From: JAJPKK01 sp963807015
GTDB taxonomy: Bacteria; Pseudomonadota; Alphaproteobacteria; Rhizobiales; Xanthobacteraceae
DNA: 64,000 bases
Assembly: GCA_963807015.1 (NCBI GenBank)
Contig: CAWEAS010000022.1
Coordinates: 270,363-334,362, forward strand
Reading direction: 5' to 3'
Position numbers and translations under genes: made by a program. Below are positions 18,401 to 28,865 of this stretch, in pieces. The notes beneath the pieces were generated by a model, which saw only the letters and a list, made by a program, of their open reading frames with translations, was not told the origin of the DNA and ran no database searches. The first letter of the stretch is position 1. Each line of letters opens with the position of its first letter.

Positions 18401-18490
18401 CGCTCGGCGGCGTGGACGGACTACGACGATGCCGCGCGCTCGCTTGCCGATGCGATCAAGCGGTTCGGTGGACGCCCGCGGCCAGCGTAA
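15470..18490 (+). CDS. ligD: ATP-dependent DNA ligase D, three-domain
   Basis: LigD repairs double-strand breaks with Ku by end joining. Start 15470 is preferred over the longer frame because that would begin inside the repeat; GTGGA lies upstream. Order: a Lys/Ala/Ser-rich histone-like tail (about residues 10-100); a 3'-phosphoesterase domain (HDATRLHYDFRLELDG near 130, PKGQYGGGTVQLWD near 188); an ATP ligase domain with catalytic Lys in EIKFDGYR near 388; a linker with HASK repeats near 685; and a primase-polymerase domain (ISKPDKALWP near 712, FDLDPAPD near 830). About 1006 residues, longer than usual because of the tail. No ku gene is in the window. Confidence 0.95.
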   Translation: MIRDQPIGLMETELAKSRPTRTSSKAKASSKAKPSRRKAKLAHATSKPARSKAAKSTSAKSTSAKSTKAGSAKARWAQTSVKETSAKAKSAKVSSANNNAKLADYEAKRDFAKTAEPRGVGKVAASKRLRFVIQKHDATRLHYDFRLELDGVFKSWAVTRGPSLDTHDKRLAVEVEDHPLDYGDFEGTIPKGQYGGGTVQLWDRGYWEFEGSGSPEEALRKGDLKFTLDGKRLKGSWVLVRIRGDKFNSKRNNWLLIKHRDEFATEGHGDAILEDDRSVASGRPMAAIAAGKGRAPTPFMSTGSAKHGADAVWNSNQGSAHEERAKRTLNRSAAASPSAATVRSAVSDPPPRATRAGGKTARPMPNFIAPQLCTPVERPPAGEGWAHEIKFDGYRIQMRVEDGVAMLRTRKGLDWTAKFAAIAEAGDRLPDCILDGEIVALDNEGRPDFGALQAALADGKTENLIFFAFDLLFRGNDDVRRLPLSERKKQLRALLDAHKQTAPRIRFVEHFETAGDAVLRSACQMSLEGIVSKRLDAPYSSGRGDTWMKAKCRTGHEVVIGGWSEEDGRFRSLLVGARRGDELVYLGRVGTGYSQATVARIFPRIRAQEARESPFTGANAPRRERGIHWTKPVLVAEIEFAGWTTDGMVRQAAFKGMREDKPAEEVEVETPAPAAATPLRVPKPHASKHASKHASKTAGGRTEAASVVMGVTISKPDKALWPDDGEGAPITKLDLAHYYEAVGPWLIAHIKGRPCSIIRAPDGIGGELFFQRHGMPGQSSLLELTIVSGDRKPYVQIDRVEGLAAVAQSAGVELHPWNCQPGKPDLPGRFVFDLDPAPDVSFDQVVEAAQEIRVRLEAVGLAAFCKTTGGKGLHVVTPFTSAPTPDWPTAKAFARDLSTAMAADSPDRYLVNMAKKQRNGRIFLDYLRNDRMSTAVAVLSPRARAGAPVSMPLTWSQVKKGLDPKRFTLRTAPALLQRSAAWTDYDDAARSLADAIKRFGGRPRPA

Positions 18491-18550
18491 CGATTTGAGA
18501 GCGCCGGTCGCAGATAATTGTTGAGTTGGTCCAGATCGCTCCTCGCTAGT

Positions 18551-18665
18551 TGTCGTCATCGTCCGGGTTGACCGGGCGATCCAGTAACCCGCGGCTCAGA
18601 ATTTTGAGACAGAGCATCCACCGCTAGTTCGGTGGTTACTGGATGCCCGCTTTCGCGGGCATGAC
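18551..18665. repeat. Intergenic palindrome with CCAGTAACC/GGTTACTGG arms
   Basis: The segment contains GATCCAGTAACC and later GGTTACTGGATGCCCGC as opposing arms, flanked by GTCATCGTCCGGG and CGGGCATGAC. It lies between ligD and the NADAR gene. It is a fourth repeat type in the window and was seen only once. Confidence 0.55.
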
Positions 18666-18816
18666 CAAGAAGGGTGTGGTGAATCTCGTAGCGAACGCCA
18701 CGCAAAGCGTGCGTCCCCCCGTCTCCTCAATTCCGTCAAACTCACCCGTTCTAAGCGCGCCGCAACAGGATTTCCTTTGTTGTTTTTCGCGCGCAGAGGC
18801 GCGGCCTTATTTTTCG

Positions 18817-19446
18817 ATGAAGACGCTGCTGCAACCCAATCGGCTGGTGCTGATACCCGAAACCGACGAAGAACGCCTCGCGCTCGCCGCGTGGCGCTCG
18901 GAGCACGATGATTTTGCGTTTGCGATGCAGCCTAATTCCGGAACCGGAGCGACGTTGGCGGCGCTCGGGCCGCGGCTCGAGGCGTGCCGCGAGCCGATCA
19001 ACGTCACCAGCATGAGCCCCGAACCGATCCGGCTGATTGCGAATTTCGCGCCGACGCCGTTCGAGCTCGACGGGACCCGCTACAACTGCGTCGAGGCGTT
19101 CTGGCAAAGCTTGCGATTTCCTGTTGACGAGCGGCCGTCGATAGCCCGCCTCGATGGTTCGGCTGCGAAGCGCGAGAGTTCGCGACAGCCCTACGGCACT
19201 CACGTGATATATCGCGGAGAGACGGCGCCGGTCGGCGCCTATGAGCATTGGCAACTGATGCGCCGCGCATGCCAGGCCAAATTCCAACAGAACGGCGATG
19301 CGCTCGATGCTTTGCTGGGTACCGGCGAGCGGCCCCTCATCCATGTCGTGCGCCGCGACAGCCGGACCATTCCCGGCGTCATCATGGCCGGCATCTGGAT
19401 GGACGTGCGTGCGCGGGCGCGCAGGGGCGGTCTCTGGTTGAGCTAA
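18817..19446 (+). CDS. NADAR-domain protein
   Basis: 209 residues from ATG 18817; an upstream frame would begin inside the palindrome, so it was not used. Residues 1-60 are variable. From about residue 65 the protein reads ANFAPTPFELDGTRYNCVEA then FWQSLRF, and later HWQLMRRACQAKFQQNGDAL and LLGTGERPLIHV. These match the NADAR fold (YbiA/RibX type), N-glycosidases acting on riboflavin intermediates or ADP-ribose derivatives. The expected Glu in CVEAFWQ is present. The N-terminal extension has no known match. The gene overlaps the next, convergent gene by 4 bases. Confidence 0.75.
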   Translation: MKTLLQPNRLVLIPETDEERLALAAWRSEHDDFAFAMQPNSGTGATLAALGPRLEACREPINVTSMSPEPIRLIANFAPTPFELDGTRYNCVEAFWQSLRFPVDERPSIARLDGSAAKRESSRQPYGTHVIYRGETAPVGAYEHWQLMRRACQAKFQQNGDALDALLGTGERPLIHVVRRDSRTIPGVIMAGIWMDVRARARRGGLWLS

Positions 19447-19940
19447 CGCGCGATCGAAGCGACCTGATAGGAGACCTCGCGCGCCGACAGGCAGCGCCCG
19501 ATGACGCCCGCCATGCGCGGCGCCGCGTACGGGCTGAACGCGCCCTCGCATCCCACCGGCAGCGCCTGGCGAGCGACCGGCGCGCGCGAACGGTCGGCGT
19601 TGTCTTGATTGCCCGCCGAGAACACACGCTCGGCAATGATCGTCGTCTGGCTCCTTGGATCGACCCGATAAATCACGTTGCCGTTTCGATCGCGGACCGT
19701 AATGGCCGACACAGCCGGGGCCGCGAGTTCTATCGCGGCGAAGTCCGCGCGCGGCCCACCGCCCGGAAGCGCGAACGGCAGCCATAATCGGTCGCTCTTG
19801 CGCGCGCTGTCGGCGCTCACGTGCGTCGATAGTCTCGTCCCGTCGTTCGGACCATGAGCAGCGTCGGCCGCAAGCAAAGCGGCGCCCGCGAGAAGGCAGA
19901 CCGAGCCGGCACACAATCCAATCAGAACAGCGCGCATCAT
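19443..19940 (-). CDS. Exported hypothetical protein
   Basis: A 165-residue protein. Residues 1-26 form a signal peptide with a hydrophobic core (AVLIGLCAGSVCLLAGAALL) and a likely cut after ADA. The body carries AIELAAPAVSAITVRDRNGN, VIYRVDPRSQTTIIAERVF and a C-terminal PVGCEGAFSPYAAP with IGRCLSA, two Cys that may form a disulfide. I do not recognise the family. It ends 4 bases into the NADAR gene on the other strand. 19941-20185 shows no gene. Confidence 0.6.
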   Translation of the reverse strand: MMRAVLIGLCAGSVCLLAGAALLAADAAHGPNDGTRLSTHVSADSARKSDRLWLPFALPGGGPRADFAAIELAAPAVSAITVRDRNGNVIYRVDPRSQTTIIAERVFSAGNQDNADRSRAPVARQALPVGCEGAFSPYAAPRMAGVIGRCLSAREVSYQVASIAR

Positions 19941-20185
19941 AAATCCCCCGTGTCCACGGATGCAGATAGCGCGAAGAGGGAAAAACTCGGGGCTGGCGTC
20001 CCCACACGGCCAAACAAACGAGCGGCCATCGGAAATGTTCCCAATAGGTTAAATCAATCGCACGAGGCATCACCGCAATGTGATTCAAGACAATCGCAAT
20101 TTGCGCAGCGCGTGTTGCACGTCGTGTAAGACGTGGGTGGCCGGGACGGGCCCGGCCATGACGATGAAATGCACTTCAGGGCGCG

Positions 20186-20341
20186 CTAGATGCGGCCGAT
20201 CAGCGCCAGGATCACGACGACAACCAACACCAGCCCGAGGATGCCGCCCGGTCCATAGCCCCAGCTGGAGCTGTAGCCCCAGGTGGGCAATGCGCCGACG
20301 AGCAATAGAATGAGAATAACGATCAGGACGGTCGAAAGCAT
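20186..20341 (-). CDS. DUF3309 small membrane protein
   Basis: A 51-residue protein with two hydrophobic segments: MLSTVLIVILILLLVGALPT, then WGYSSSWGYGP, then ILGLVLVVVVILALIGRI. This is the classic DUF3309 pattern (ALPTWxYSxxWGYGPxGxLG), common as a small stress-linked membrane protein in alphaproteobacteria; its function is unknown. GGAG lies 9 bases before the ATG at 20341. A longer frame upstream is not supported. Confidence 0.85.
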   Translation of the reverse strand: MLSTVLIVILILLLVGALPTWGYSSSWGYGPGGILGLVLVVVVILALIGRI

Positions 20342-20586
20342 TTGCGTAATCTCCGTGTAGCATTTGGTTCGTTTGAAAATTCTGCATCGAACCAAAAGTT
20401 CCCGTTTGGCGCAGCGCAAAACCTTGCTGCGGAGCGGGATAATTCCTCGTGATGCAGCACGAGACGGCGCGCGCAGCGACACGGCGGTTCAAGTTTCCAT
20501 TGGAGCGTGGCAACCAACTCGCAAGCTAAAGCGTTGGTTTGGGGGCATCTAATTCCTGCGTGGGGCCGCCAACCTGGAGCGCTTCA

Positions 20587-21000
20587 ATGTGCGACTACAG
20601 CCTGCAAAATGTCCGCTCCCGGCCTGCCAAGGTCGGAGACAGACTAGTCACCCGCGACTTCGGCACCGGCACACGGGGTTTTGCCGCGCCTGAAGACAAA
20701 GCCGTTGCGGTTTGCGTTCTTCCCGGGACGGAAATTGCCTTCGCCCAGGAGCTTGTCGTGCCTGCCTGGGGCTTCCTGCGGCTGGTGACGAGCCGCCACA
20801 CATACAAGACGGCGATCTTTCGCCAGATCAACAAGGATGTGCCCCATTATCATCACGATGCCCTGGAATTTCCGGATGGGCGCACCGTGTTGCTGACGGG
20901 TCTGCCGGAAGGCAAGCATGCGACAGTCCTCCAGCTCCCGGCACAGGCGAGAACGCGAGCGGAAGCTGAGTCGCGAACGCGCGTGCCCTACCTCGGCTGA
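20587..21000 (+). CDS. Conserved hypothetical protein (MCDYSLQ family)
   Basis: 137 residues from ATG 20587, supported by TGGAGCG upstream. It starts MCDYSLQNVRSRPAKVGDRL and contains DFGTGTRGF, VLPGTEIAF and QINKDVPHYHHDALEFPDG. I recall similar small cytosolic proteins in Bradyrhizobium-like bacteria, all without assigned function. The C-terminal 25 residues are basic and probably disordered. It stands between the DUF3309 gene and the debranching-enzyme gene. Confidence 0.65.
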   Translation: MCDYSLQNVRSRPAKVGDRLVTRDFGTGTRGFAAPEDKAVAVCVLPGTEIAFAQELVVPAWGFLRLVTSRHTYKTAIFRQINKDVPHYHHDALEFPDGRTVLLTGLPEGKHATVLQLPAQARTRAEAESRTRVPYLG

Positions 21001-21225
21001 GCGAGAAAGCAAAGAGGCGACGACAGGCGTCGGCAGACCACCACCAGCTTCGGCAACGCCGTCCCACCGACGGCGTTTGTTGAGGCGCGGTCATTTTTTG
21101 GCGAACCGACTGGTTCGCCATTGGCGCTTGTGAACTGAGCGAGAGCGGGCTCGCGACATTTCCGGCAAACGTTGTTTCGGACACAGCTGTTTGCGACAAC
21201 ACCACGCCGAACGAGGGGCCATTCC

Positions 21226-23418
21226 ATGTCTACCGACCGTAGCGCACACGCGAAGGCCGTCCACGTCGAGGAGGTGCCCCAGGCGCTGCATATTGCGGCC
21301 GAGGGCATCGCACCGACGCCACACAGCACGCTGAAATACGGCGACACCTTCGTAGTGCTGGACCATCATGGCGACATCGGAACATCCGACGGTCCGGACG
21401 GCCTTTTTAACAACGATACGCGCTACCTTTCGCGGCTCGAGCTTTTGATCAACGGCCGGCACCCTGTGCTGCTGGGCGTTAACGCGCGCGACGACAATAC
21501 GCTGCTGACCATCGAGCTCACCAACCCGCAGATGGTCTTCGATGGCAACATCGTGTTGCAGCAGCACGCCCTGCATGTCGTGCGGACGATCTATCTTTGG
21601 CAGAACGAAGCCTATCAGCGCTTCGCGATCCGCAACTACGGTGAAGTGCCGGTTGGGCTCGAACTCACCATAAATTTCGACAACGATTTTGCCGATCTTT
21701 TCGAGGTGCGCGGCGCGCGGCGGGCCCGACGCGGCACCGTCACGCGCAGCGTCGACAGCCCGGCGCAAGCGAGCCTCATTTACCAAGGGCTCGACGGCAA
21801 AACCCGCAGCACCAAGCTCGTGTTTGACCCCGCGCCGGCGACATTGACAGCAAAATCGGCGACCTACCGCATTCGCCTCGAGCCGCACGACCACGTGCCG
21901 ATCTTCCTGACCGCAAGCTGCAACCGGCCGCGTGACTATCGACCGGCTACGTTTTTGCGCGGACTGCTGGCGATCCATCGCGAGCGCGAGCGCGACAACC
22001 GCAGTTGCACGACGGTCGAAGCCTCAAACGACATCTTCAATGAGGTGCTGTGCCGGTCGATGGCCGACCTCCACATGCTGATGACCGAGACGCCGCAGGG
22101 TCCCTACCCTTACGCCGGCATTCCCTGGTACTCGACGACGTTCGGCCGCGACGGCCTGATCACGGCGATGCAAATGCTGTGGTTCGATCCGAGCGTGGCG
22201 CGCGGCGTGTTGCGGCGCCTCGCGCACTACCAAGCCACGACCGAAGACCCGGAAGCCGACGCCCAACCCGGCAAGATTTTGCACGAGATGCGCGGCGGCG
22301 AGATGGCGAGCCTCAAGGAAATTCCCTTCGGCCTCTATTACGGCAGCGTCGATTCAACGCCGTTGTTCGTGCTGCTCGCAGGCCTCTATGCCGAGCGCAC
22401 CGGTGACTACCAGACATTGATAGAGCTGTGGCCCCACATCGAGGCCGCACTGAAATGGATTGACGGACCCGGCGATCCCGATGGCGACGGATTTGTCGAA
22501 TACCGACGTGCGAGCGAGCACGGTCTTGCCAACCAGGGCTGGAAGGATTCCTTCGATGCCATTTTTCATGCGGATGGCCATCTCGCAGATGGCGACATCG
22601 CATTGGTCGAGGTACAGGGCTATGTTTACGCTGCCAAGCAAACCGCAGCACGATGCGCGCGACGGATCGGACGGGAAGCGCACGCCCGACGGCTCGCAGC
22701 CGAGGCGCAACTGCTCGCCGAACGATTCGAGGCCGCATTCTGGTGCGCCGACCTGAAGACCTATGCGCTGGCGCTCGATGGCGCCAAGAACGCCTGCTGC
22801 GTACGCAGCTCCAACGCCGGCCAGGTGCTCTTTGGCGGCATCGCCGATGCGACGCGGGCGGCGCTCGTCGCGTCCGATCTGATGCGGCCGCGCTTTTTCT
22901 CGGGGTGGGGCATTCGCACGATCGCCAAGGGCGAGCCGCGTTATAATCCGCTCTCCTACCATGACGGCTCGATCTGGCCCCATGATAACGCGCTGATTGC
23001 GCTGGGCCTCGCGCGCTACGGATTGAAGGATCCGGTCGAGCGCGTGTTCACCGCACTCTTCGACGCCGCGGCCTATATGGATCTGCGGCGATTGCCTGAG
23101 CTGTTTTGCGGATTGCAGCGCCAGTCCGGCCGCGGTCCGACGCTTTATCCGGTGGCATGTGCGCCGCAAGCATGGGCAAGTGCAACGCCATTCACATTGA
23201 TCGAAGCGGCGCTTGGACTGGAGTTCGATTCCGGTGCAAACGAGATTCGCCTGCGAAATCCCCGCCTGCCGCCATTCCTTGACGAGATGCTGCTGCGCAA
23301 TGTGACGCTAGGCGACGCGAGCGTCGATCTCATCGTACGCCGTCACGGGGACAACGTGTCTGTTGCAATACCCCGGCGTCGTGGCGACGTGCAGGTTTCA
23401 GTGATCTGCACCAGTTGA
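21226..23418 (+). CDS. Glycogen-debranching-type amylo-alpha-1,6-glucosidase
   Basis: 730 residues from ATG 21226 with GAGGGG 8 bases upstream. The N-terminal domain (about 40-260) has KYGDTFVVLDHHGDI, GLFNNDTRYLSRLEL and NDFADLFEVRG, matching the glycogen-debranching N-terminal family. The C-terminal (alpha/alpha)6 region has PYAGIPWYSTTFGRDGLITA, a catalytic-type block, and NPLSYHDGSIWPHDNALIA. It probably hydrolyses alpha-1,6 bonds or a related oligosaccharide in the cytosol. The glycosyltransferase at 25610 nearby suggests a carbohydrate-storage or stress-sugar locus. 21001-21225 holds no gene. Confidence 0.9.
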   Translation: MSTDRSAHAKAVHVEEVPQALHIAAEGIAPTPHSTLKYGDTFVVLDHHGDIGTSDGPDGLFNNDTRYLSRLELLINGRHPVLLGVNARDDNTLLTIELTNPQMVFDGNIVLQQHALHVVRTIYLWQNEAYQRFAIRNYGEVPVGLELTINFDNDFADLFEVRGARRARRGTVTRSVDSPAQASLIYQGLDGKTRSTKLVFDPAPATLTAKSATYRIRLEPHDHVPIFLTASCNRPRDYRPATFLRGLLAIHRERERDNRSCTTVEASNDIFNEVLCRSMADLHMLMTETPQGPYPYAGIPWYSTTFGRDGLITAMQMLWFDPSVARGVLRRLAHYQATTEDPEADAQPGKILHEMRGGEMASLKEIPFGLYYGSVDSTPLFVLLAGLYAERTGDYQTLIELWPHIEAALKWIDGPGDPDGDGFVEYRRASEHGLANQGWKDSFDAIFHADGHLADGDIALVEVQGYVYAAKQTAARCARRIGREAHARRLAAEAQLLAERFEAAFWCADLKTYALALDGAKNACCVRSSNAGQVLFGGIADATRAALVASDLMRPRFFSGWGIRTIAKGEPRYNPLSYHDGSIWPHDNALIALGLARYGLKDPVERVFTALFDAAAYMDLRRLPELFCGLQRQSGRGPTLYPVACAPQAWASATPFTLIEAALGLEFDSGANEIRLRNPRLPPFLDEMLLRNVTLGDASVDLIVRRHGDNVSVAIPRRRGDVQVSVICTS

Positions 23419-23645
23419 TACAGCGGGTTCCCACGACAGTTAATCTCGCGGATTCCTACGACGCATCACCGATTAGAGCTGCGAAAGTAGCGGAGCGATC
23501 GACGCTGCGGCAAACCACGTGCGAAGTATGTCTCAATCGCACCCTTGGAACTCTTCCGGACGCTGGATCAGAAAGCCGCCTCGGAACTTAGTATGCGCTG
23601 CGCGCTTATGGTGTTGAGACTTAATGTTTCGATGCGGGAGGTTCC

Positions 23646-24134
23646 ATGCGCGATAAGGGTAGCGTGGCCGCGGCGGCGCTGATTTTGGTTGCCCTCGCGT
23701 GCACTGTGCTCTACGCCACCGCTCAAGATAATCCTCCGCGACCGAACACTGCGGAACAACCATCCGGGAACGCATCGCCCGGGGAACCCACGGTCACTGT
23801 CCTCGATCGTCAGGACGCAGAGGGAATACTGGGCCGGGAAGTGCGTGGTAGTTCCGGCGAAAACATGGGTCGCATCGTTGACGTCATTGTCGACCGGAGC
23901 GGACAGGCTCGGGCCGCGATCATCGACTTCGGTGGGTTTCTTGGCGTCGGCAGCCGCAAAATCGCGGTGGACTGGAAGGCGCTGAGTTTTCCGCCGGCAA
24001 CCCAGAAGATCGATCGAGTCACGCTGGAGCTGAGCAAAGACCAGGTTCGGGCCGCACCGGAATACAAGCCGGACAAGCCGATCGTCGTGCTCGGACCTTC
24101 CGGCAGCCTCGAATCGCTTCCGCTGCTGCCATGA
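23646..24134 (+). CDS. Exported PRC-barrel domain protein
   Basis: 162 residues. Residues 1-26 are a signal peptide (AAAALILVALACTVLYATAQ). A Pro-rich linker follows, then a PRC barrel from about residue 55: LGREVRGSSGENMGRIVDVI, VDRSGQARAAIIDFGGFLGV, SRKIAVDWKALSF. PRC barrels bind partner proteins, or RNA or metal in some cases; the exported kind is common in this order and its role is unknown. GGAGG lies 5 bases before the ATG. 23419-23645 shows no gene. Confidence 0.82.
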   Translation: MRDKGSVAAAALILVALACTVLYATAQDNPPRPNTAEQPSGNASPGEPTVTVLDRQDAEGILGREVRGSSGENMGRIVDVIVDRSGQARAAIIDFGGFLGVGSRKIAVDWKALSFPPATQKIDRVTLELSKDQVRAAPEYKPDKPIVVLGPSGSLESLPLLP

Positions 24135-24219
24135 TCTCGTTCGGGGATATGCAAAACGGGGGAACAGGCAACTGTCTGGAAAGTCTTTACGACGCATCCG
24201 CAATGATTCCGAACCAGGT

Positions 24220-25572
24220 GTGACGCCCGCAGCAGGCGAGCCGATCCTCAGCGTCGTGTCCTCGGCCGTGGATCAGGATGCCTCGTCGCAGCATCCCAAA
24301 GTGCTCCGGACAGATCTTCCCCCGGACTCCGGTGCGCCGGCCGATCCCGAGATGCCGCCAAGGCATCCGTCGACGCGCAGCCTGCGTGGGCTCGATTGGT
24401 TCATTTTCTTCGTTGCCGACGTGCAAACGGGCTTCGGGCCGTTCGTCGCCGTATATCTGACCGCACAAAAATGGACCCAGGTCGATATCGGCCTGATGCT
24501 GACGGTCGGCGGCCTCGTTTCGCTGGTCGGACAAATGCCGGGAGGCGCCATCGTCGACGCGGCCCGCTCGGAACGGCTGGTCGCCGGCATCGCGGTCGCA
24601 ATCATCGCGGCGAGCGCCCTTGCCTACGCGCTCTGGCCGATATTTCCGGTGATCCTCCTCGCCGCAATCGCCCATTCCTGCGCGAGCTGCGTGCTGGGGC
24701 CGGCGATGGCTGCGATCAGTCTCGGCCTCGTCGGACACCGCGGGATTGGCGAACGGCTCGGGCGCAATGCGCGTTTTGCGGCGCTCGGCAACGGTGTCGC
24801 CGCGGCGGCAATGGGCGCATCCGGATACTTTTTATCGGCGCGGGCCGTGTTCTTTGTCACGGCCGCCTTGCTCGGCCCGGCGTTGCTCGCATTGCGGCGT
24901 ATCGCGACCAAGGAAATCGACCCTACTTCCGCCCACGGCGGTATGGCGGAAAGCCCCCCACCGGCCCATGCCATATCCGTCTCGCAGCTGCTGCGAAGGC
25001 GTCCGCTGCTGATCCTTGCCGGCTGCGTGATGCTGTTTCATCTCGCCAACGCCGCGATGTTACCGCTGATGGGCAGCGTGCTGACCACGCGATCCAGCAA
25101 TTGGGCAACGGCCTTGATCGCCGCGTGCATCGTCGCGCCGCAGGCGATCGTTGCGATATCATCGCCCTGGGTTGGCCGGAAAGCACAGAGCTGGGGCCGC
25201 CGGCCGCTGCTGCTCGCGGCATTCGGGGCCTTGGCGTTGCGCGGCATGCTCTTTGCGGTCGTGCACGACCCATTCCTGCTCGTCGCCGTGCAACTTCTTG
25301 ACGGCGTCGCCGGTGCCGTCCTTGCCGTGACCATCACGCTGACGATTGCCGACGTGACGCAGGGGACCGGTCACTTCAACCTCGGACAGGGCATCGTCGG
25401 TACGACGATGGGCGTCGGCGGTGCGCTGAGCACCACGCTTGCGGGCTATGTCAGCGACCGCTTCGGCAGTCCCATTGCCTTTGTGACGCTCGCGGCGATC
25501 GCGACGCTGGGGTTCCTTGCGGTCACGAGCTTGATGCCGGAGACCCGTCCGAACAACGTGACCGCCGGGTAA
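24220..25572 (+). CDS. MFS transporter
   Basis: 450 residues, beginning with GTG at 24220. A polar N-terminus of about 55 residues precedes 12 predicted hydrophobic helices. Loop 2-3 has GGAIVDAARSERLVAG, a loose form of the MFS motif; other helices include ALALRGMLFAVVHDPFLLVA and VGGALSTTLAGYVSDRFGSP. The substrate cannot be told. It is convergent with the glycosyltransferase, and a hairpin lies between their ends. Confidence 0.85.
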   Translation: MTPAAGEPILSVVSSAVDQDASSQHPKVLRTDLPPDSGAPADPEMPPRHPSTRSLRGLDWFIFFVADVQTGFGPFVAVYLTAQKWTQVDIGLMLTVGGLVSLVGQMPGGAIVDAARSERLVAGIAVAIIAASALAYALWPIFPVILLAAIAHSCASCVLGPAMAAISLGLVGHRGIGERLGRNARFAALGNGVAAAAMGASGYFLSARAVFFVTAALLGPALLALRRIATKEIDPTSAHGGMAESPPPAHAISVSQLLRRRPLLILAGCVMLFHLANAAMLPLMGSVLTTRSSNWATALIAACIVAPQAIVAISSPWVGRKAQSWGRRPLLLAAFGALALRGMLFAVVHDPFLLVAVQLLDGVAGAVLAVTITLTIADVTQGTGHFNLGQGIVGTTMGVGGALSTTLAGYVSDRFGSPIAFVTLAAIATLGFLAVTSLMPETRPNNVTAG

Positions 25573-25579
25573 TGGAAAA

Positions 25580-25604
25580 GCGCGCCGCCTTTCGGCCAGC
25601 GCGC
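25580..25604. terminator. Two-sided terminator hairpin candidate
   Basis: GCGCGC at 25580-25585 pairs with GCGCGC at 25599-25604, and inner GCC/GGC arms close a TTTC loop. A short A-run precedes it. It lies exactly between the stop codons of two convergent genes (25572 and 25610), so it could end both transcripts. Confidence 0.55.
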
Positions 25605-25609
25605 AAGAT

Positions 25610-26701
25610 TCACTGCGGCTCGGTCTGCGTTGCCTGCAGCGGCGCGCCATCAACCACCAGCTTAAGGTGGAGCCTCGCCTCTCCCATCAGGCGGCGGTAG
25701 ACCGCGAGATAATCTTCCGCCATCCGCCGCGCGGTAAACCGGCGCTCGAACTCGTGACGAATTCTTTCGCGCGACAGTCGCGGCAACCGGTCGACTGCGC
25801 CGATGGCGCCGTTCGCATCCTCGACAATAAATCCGGTCACCCCTTCGTCGACGATCTCGGGAACCGAGCCGCGATTGAAGGCGATCACCGGCGTCCCGCA
25901 GGCCATCGCCTCGATCATCACCAAGCCAAAGGGTTCCGGCCAGTTGATCGGCACCAACAGTGCCATTGCGCCGCTCAGGAACTCCGATTTCTCCTCGTCG
26001 GTAATCTCGCCGATGAATTCGACCGCGTTTCCGGCCATGAGCGGCTTGATCTCCGACTGGAAATAGTCGCGGTCCATCGGGTCGACCTTGGCGGCGACTT
26101 TGAGCGGAATGCCGCAATGTCGCGCGATTGCAATCGCGCGATCGATGCCTTTCTCCGGAGCGATGCGGCCAAGGAAAGCAAGATAGCGCTGCTTGGCCGG
26201 TATCGGACGGAGCAGGTCCTGGGGCAGACCGTGATGAACGGTACGTATCCACCCGGCCTGAGGGAGCGGCCGGCGCTGCGCGTCGGAAATTGAAACCACC
26301 GGGACCGTCGGAAACGTCGTGAAGACCGGCTGAAGCTCGGGAAGATCGAGGCGGCCGTGCAGCGTCGTCACGAACGGAACCGATTGCCGCGAAAACAGCG
26401 AGAACGGGTAATAATCCAGATGAAAGTGAAGACAGTCGAACTCATCTGCTTGCTGGTGCACGCGCTCCAGCATCATCATGTGCAGCGCATTTGCGTCCCG
26501 CACCGCGCCATCAAGGCGAAGCGCGCGCGGCCAAACCGGCTCAAGCTTGCCGGACGTTCGTGAATCCCCGCTCGCAAACAGGGTAACATCGTGGCCCAGC
26601 GCAACGAGTTCCTCGGTCAGCCAGTGAACGACCCGTTCGGTTCCGCCATAAAGCTTCGGCGGCACCGCCTCTGTTAAAGGGGCAATGTGGGCGATGTGCA
26701 T
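25610..26701 (-). CDS. Glycosyltransferase family 4 (GT-B)
   Basis: 363 residues. AAGGAG lies 8 bases before the ATG. The N-terminus has PPKLYGGTERVVHWLTEEL, a donor-site loop (GGxER). The C-terminal half has FLGRIAPEKGIDRAIAIA, INWPEPFGLVMIEAMACGTP and AFNRGSVPEIVDEGVTGF, the EX7E block of GT4 enzymes. It transfers a sugar from a nucleotide donor to an unknown acceptor in the cytosol. Similar genes often sit near debranching or trehalose genes. It is divergent from the ABC exporter; the 292-base gap 26702-26993 shows no gene. Confidence 0.9.
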   Translation of the reverse strand: MHIAHIAPLTEAVPPKLYGGTERVVHWLTEELVALGHDVTLFASGDSRTSGKLEPVWPRALRLDGAVRDANALHMMMLERVHQQADEFDCLHFHLDYYPFSLFSRQSVPFVTTLHGRLDLPELQPVFTTFPTVPVVSISDAQRRPLPQAGWIRTVHHGLPQDLLRPIPAKQRYLAFLGRIAPEKGIDRAIAIARHCGIPLKVAAKVDPMDRDYFQSEIKPLMAGNAVEFIGEITDEEKSEFLSGAMALLVPINWPEPFGLVMIEAMACGTPVIAFNRGSVPEIVDEGVTGFIVEDANGAIGAVDRLPRLSRERIRHEFERRFTARRMAEDYLAVYRRLMGEARLHLKLVVDGAPLQATQTEPQ

Positions 26702-26993
26702 CTAGCTCGCTCCTTGTCAGCGGAAGTCGGCGGAAGGCGTGTTGTCGTGGTGAGTTCCGTTCCCAACGTTGCAAACCATCTCGCCGCGATTTGGTTCGCT
26801 GGGAACTGGGAACTTAATTTTCCGACGCTTTAGGAACCTTCTCAATTCTGGAGCGTCAACGACCACACAACCTGATGGGCTCCCGATAGATGGATGCCCC
26901 CACGGATTCGTTCGGCTCTCACGCGAGACAGCCTCGTGTTCCGCGTCTGATGTGGGGCGTCCCTATGCGGTCGAAAGGGAAGGGTCGGCCTTA

Positions 26994-28760
<1,767 letters not shown>

Positions 28761-28771
28761 TTTGGCGCGCC

Positions 28772-28860
28772 GTAGCCCGGATGAGCGCAGCGATATCCGG
28801 GGCAGCGCTTCCATCTCTGGAATCGTCGTTCCCGGATGTCGCTTCGCTCATCCGGGCTAC
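28772..28860. repeat. Intergenic palindrome, TAGCCCGGATGAGC family (full copy)
   Basis: GTAGCCCGGATGAGCGCAGC at the left pairs with the right end GCTTCGCTCATCCGGGCTAC. It follows the ABC exporter stop directly and is joined to a second palindrome of another family. Confidence 0.8.
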
Positions 28861-28865
28861 CGAAC

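Noticed and set aside
17087..18559. A 490-residue open frame antisense to ligD.
   Set aside because: LigD motifs cover this DNA; the antisense frame is only a GC-bias shadow.
18751..20088. A 445-residue open frame on the minus strand.
   Set aside because: It spans the NADAR gene and the exported protein gene, both better supported, and shows no domain.
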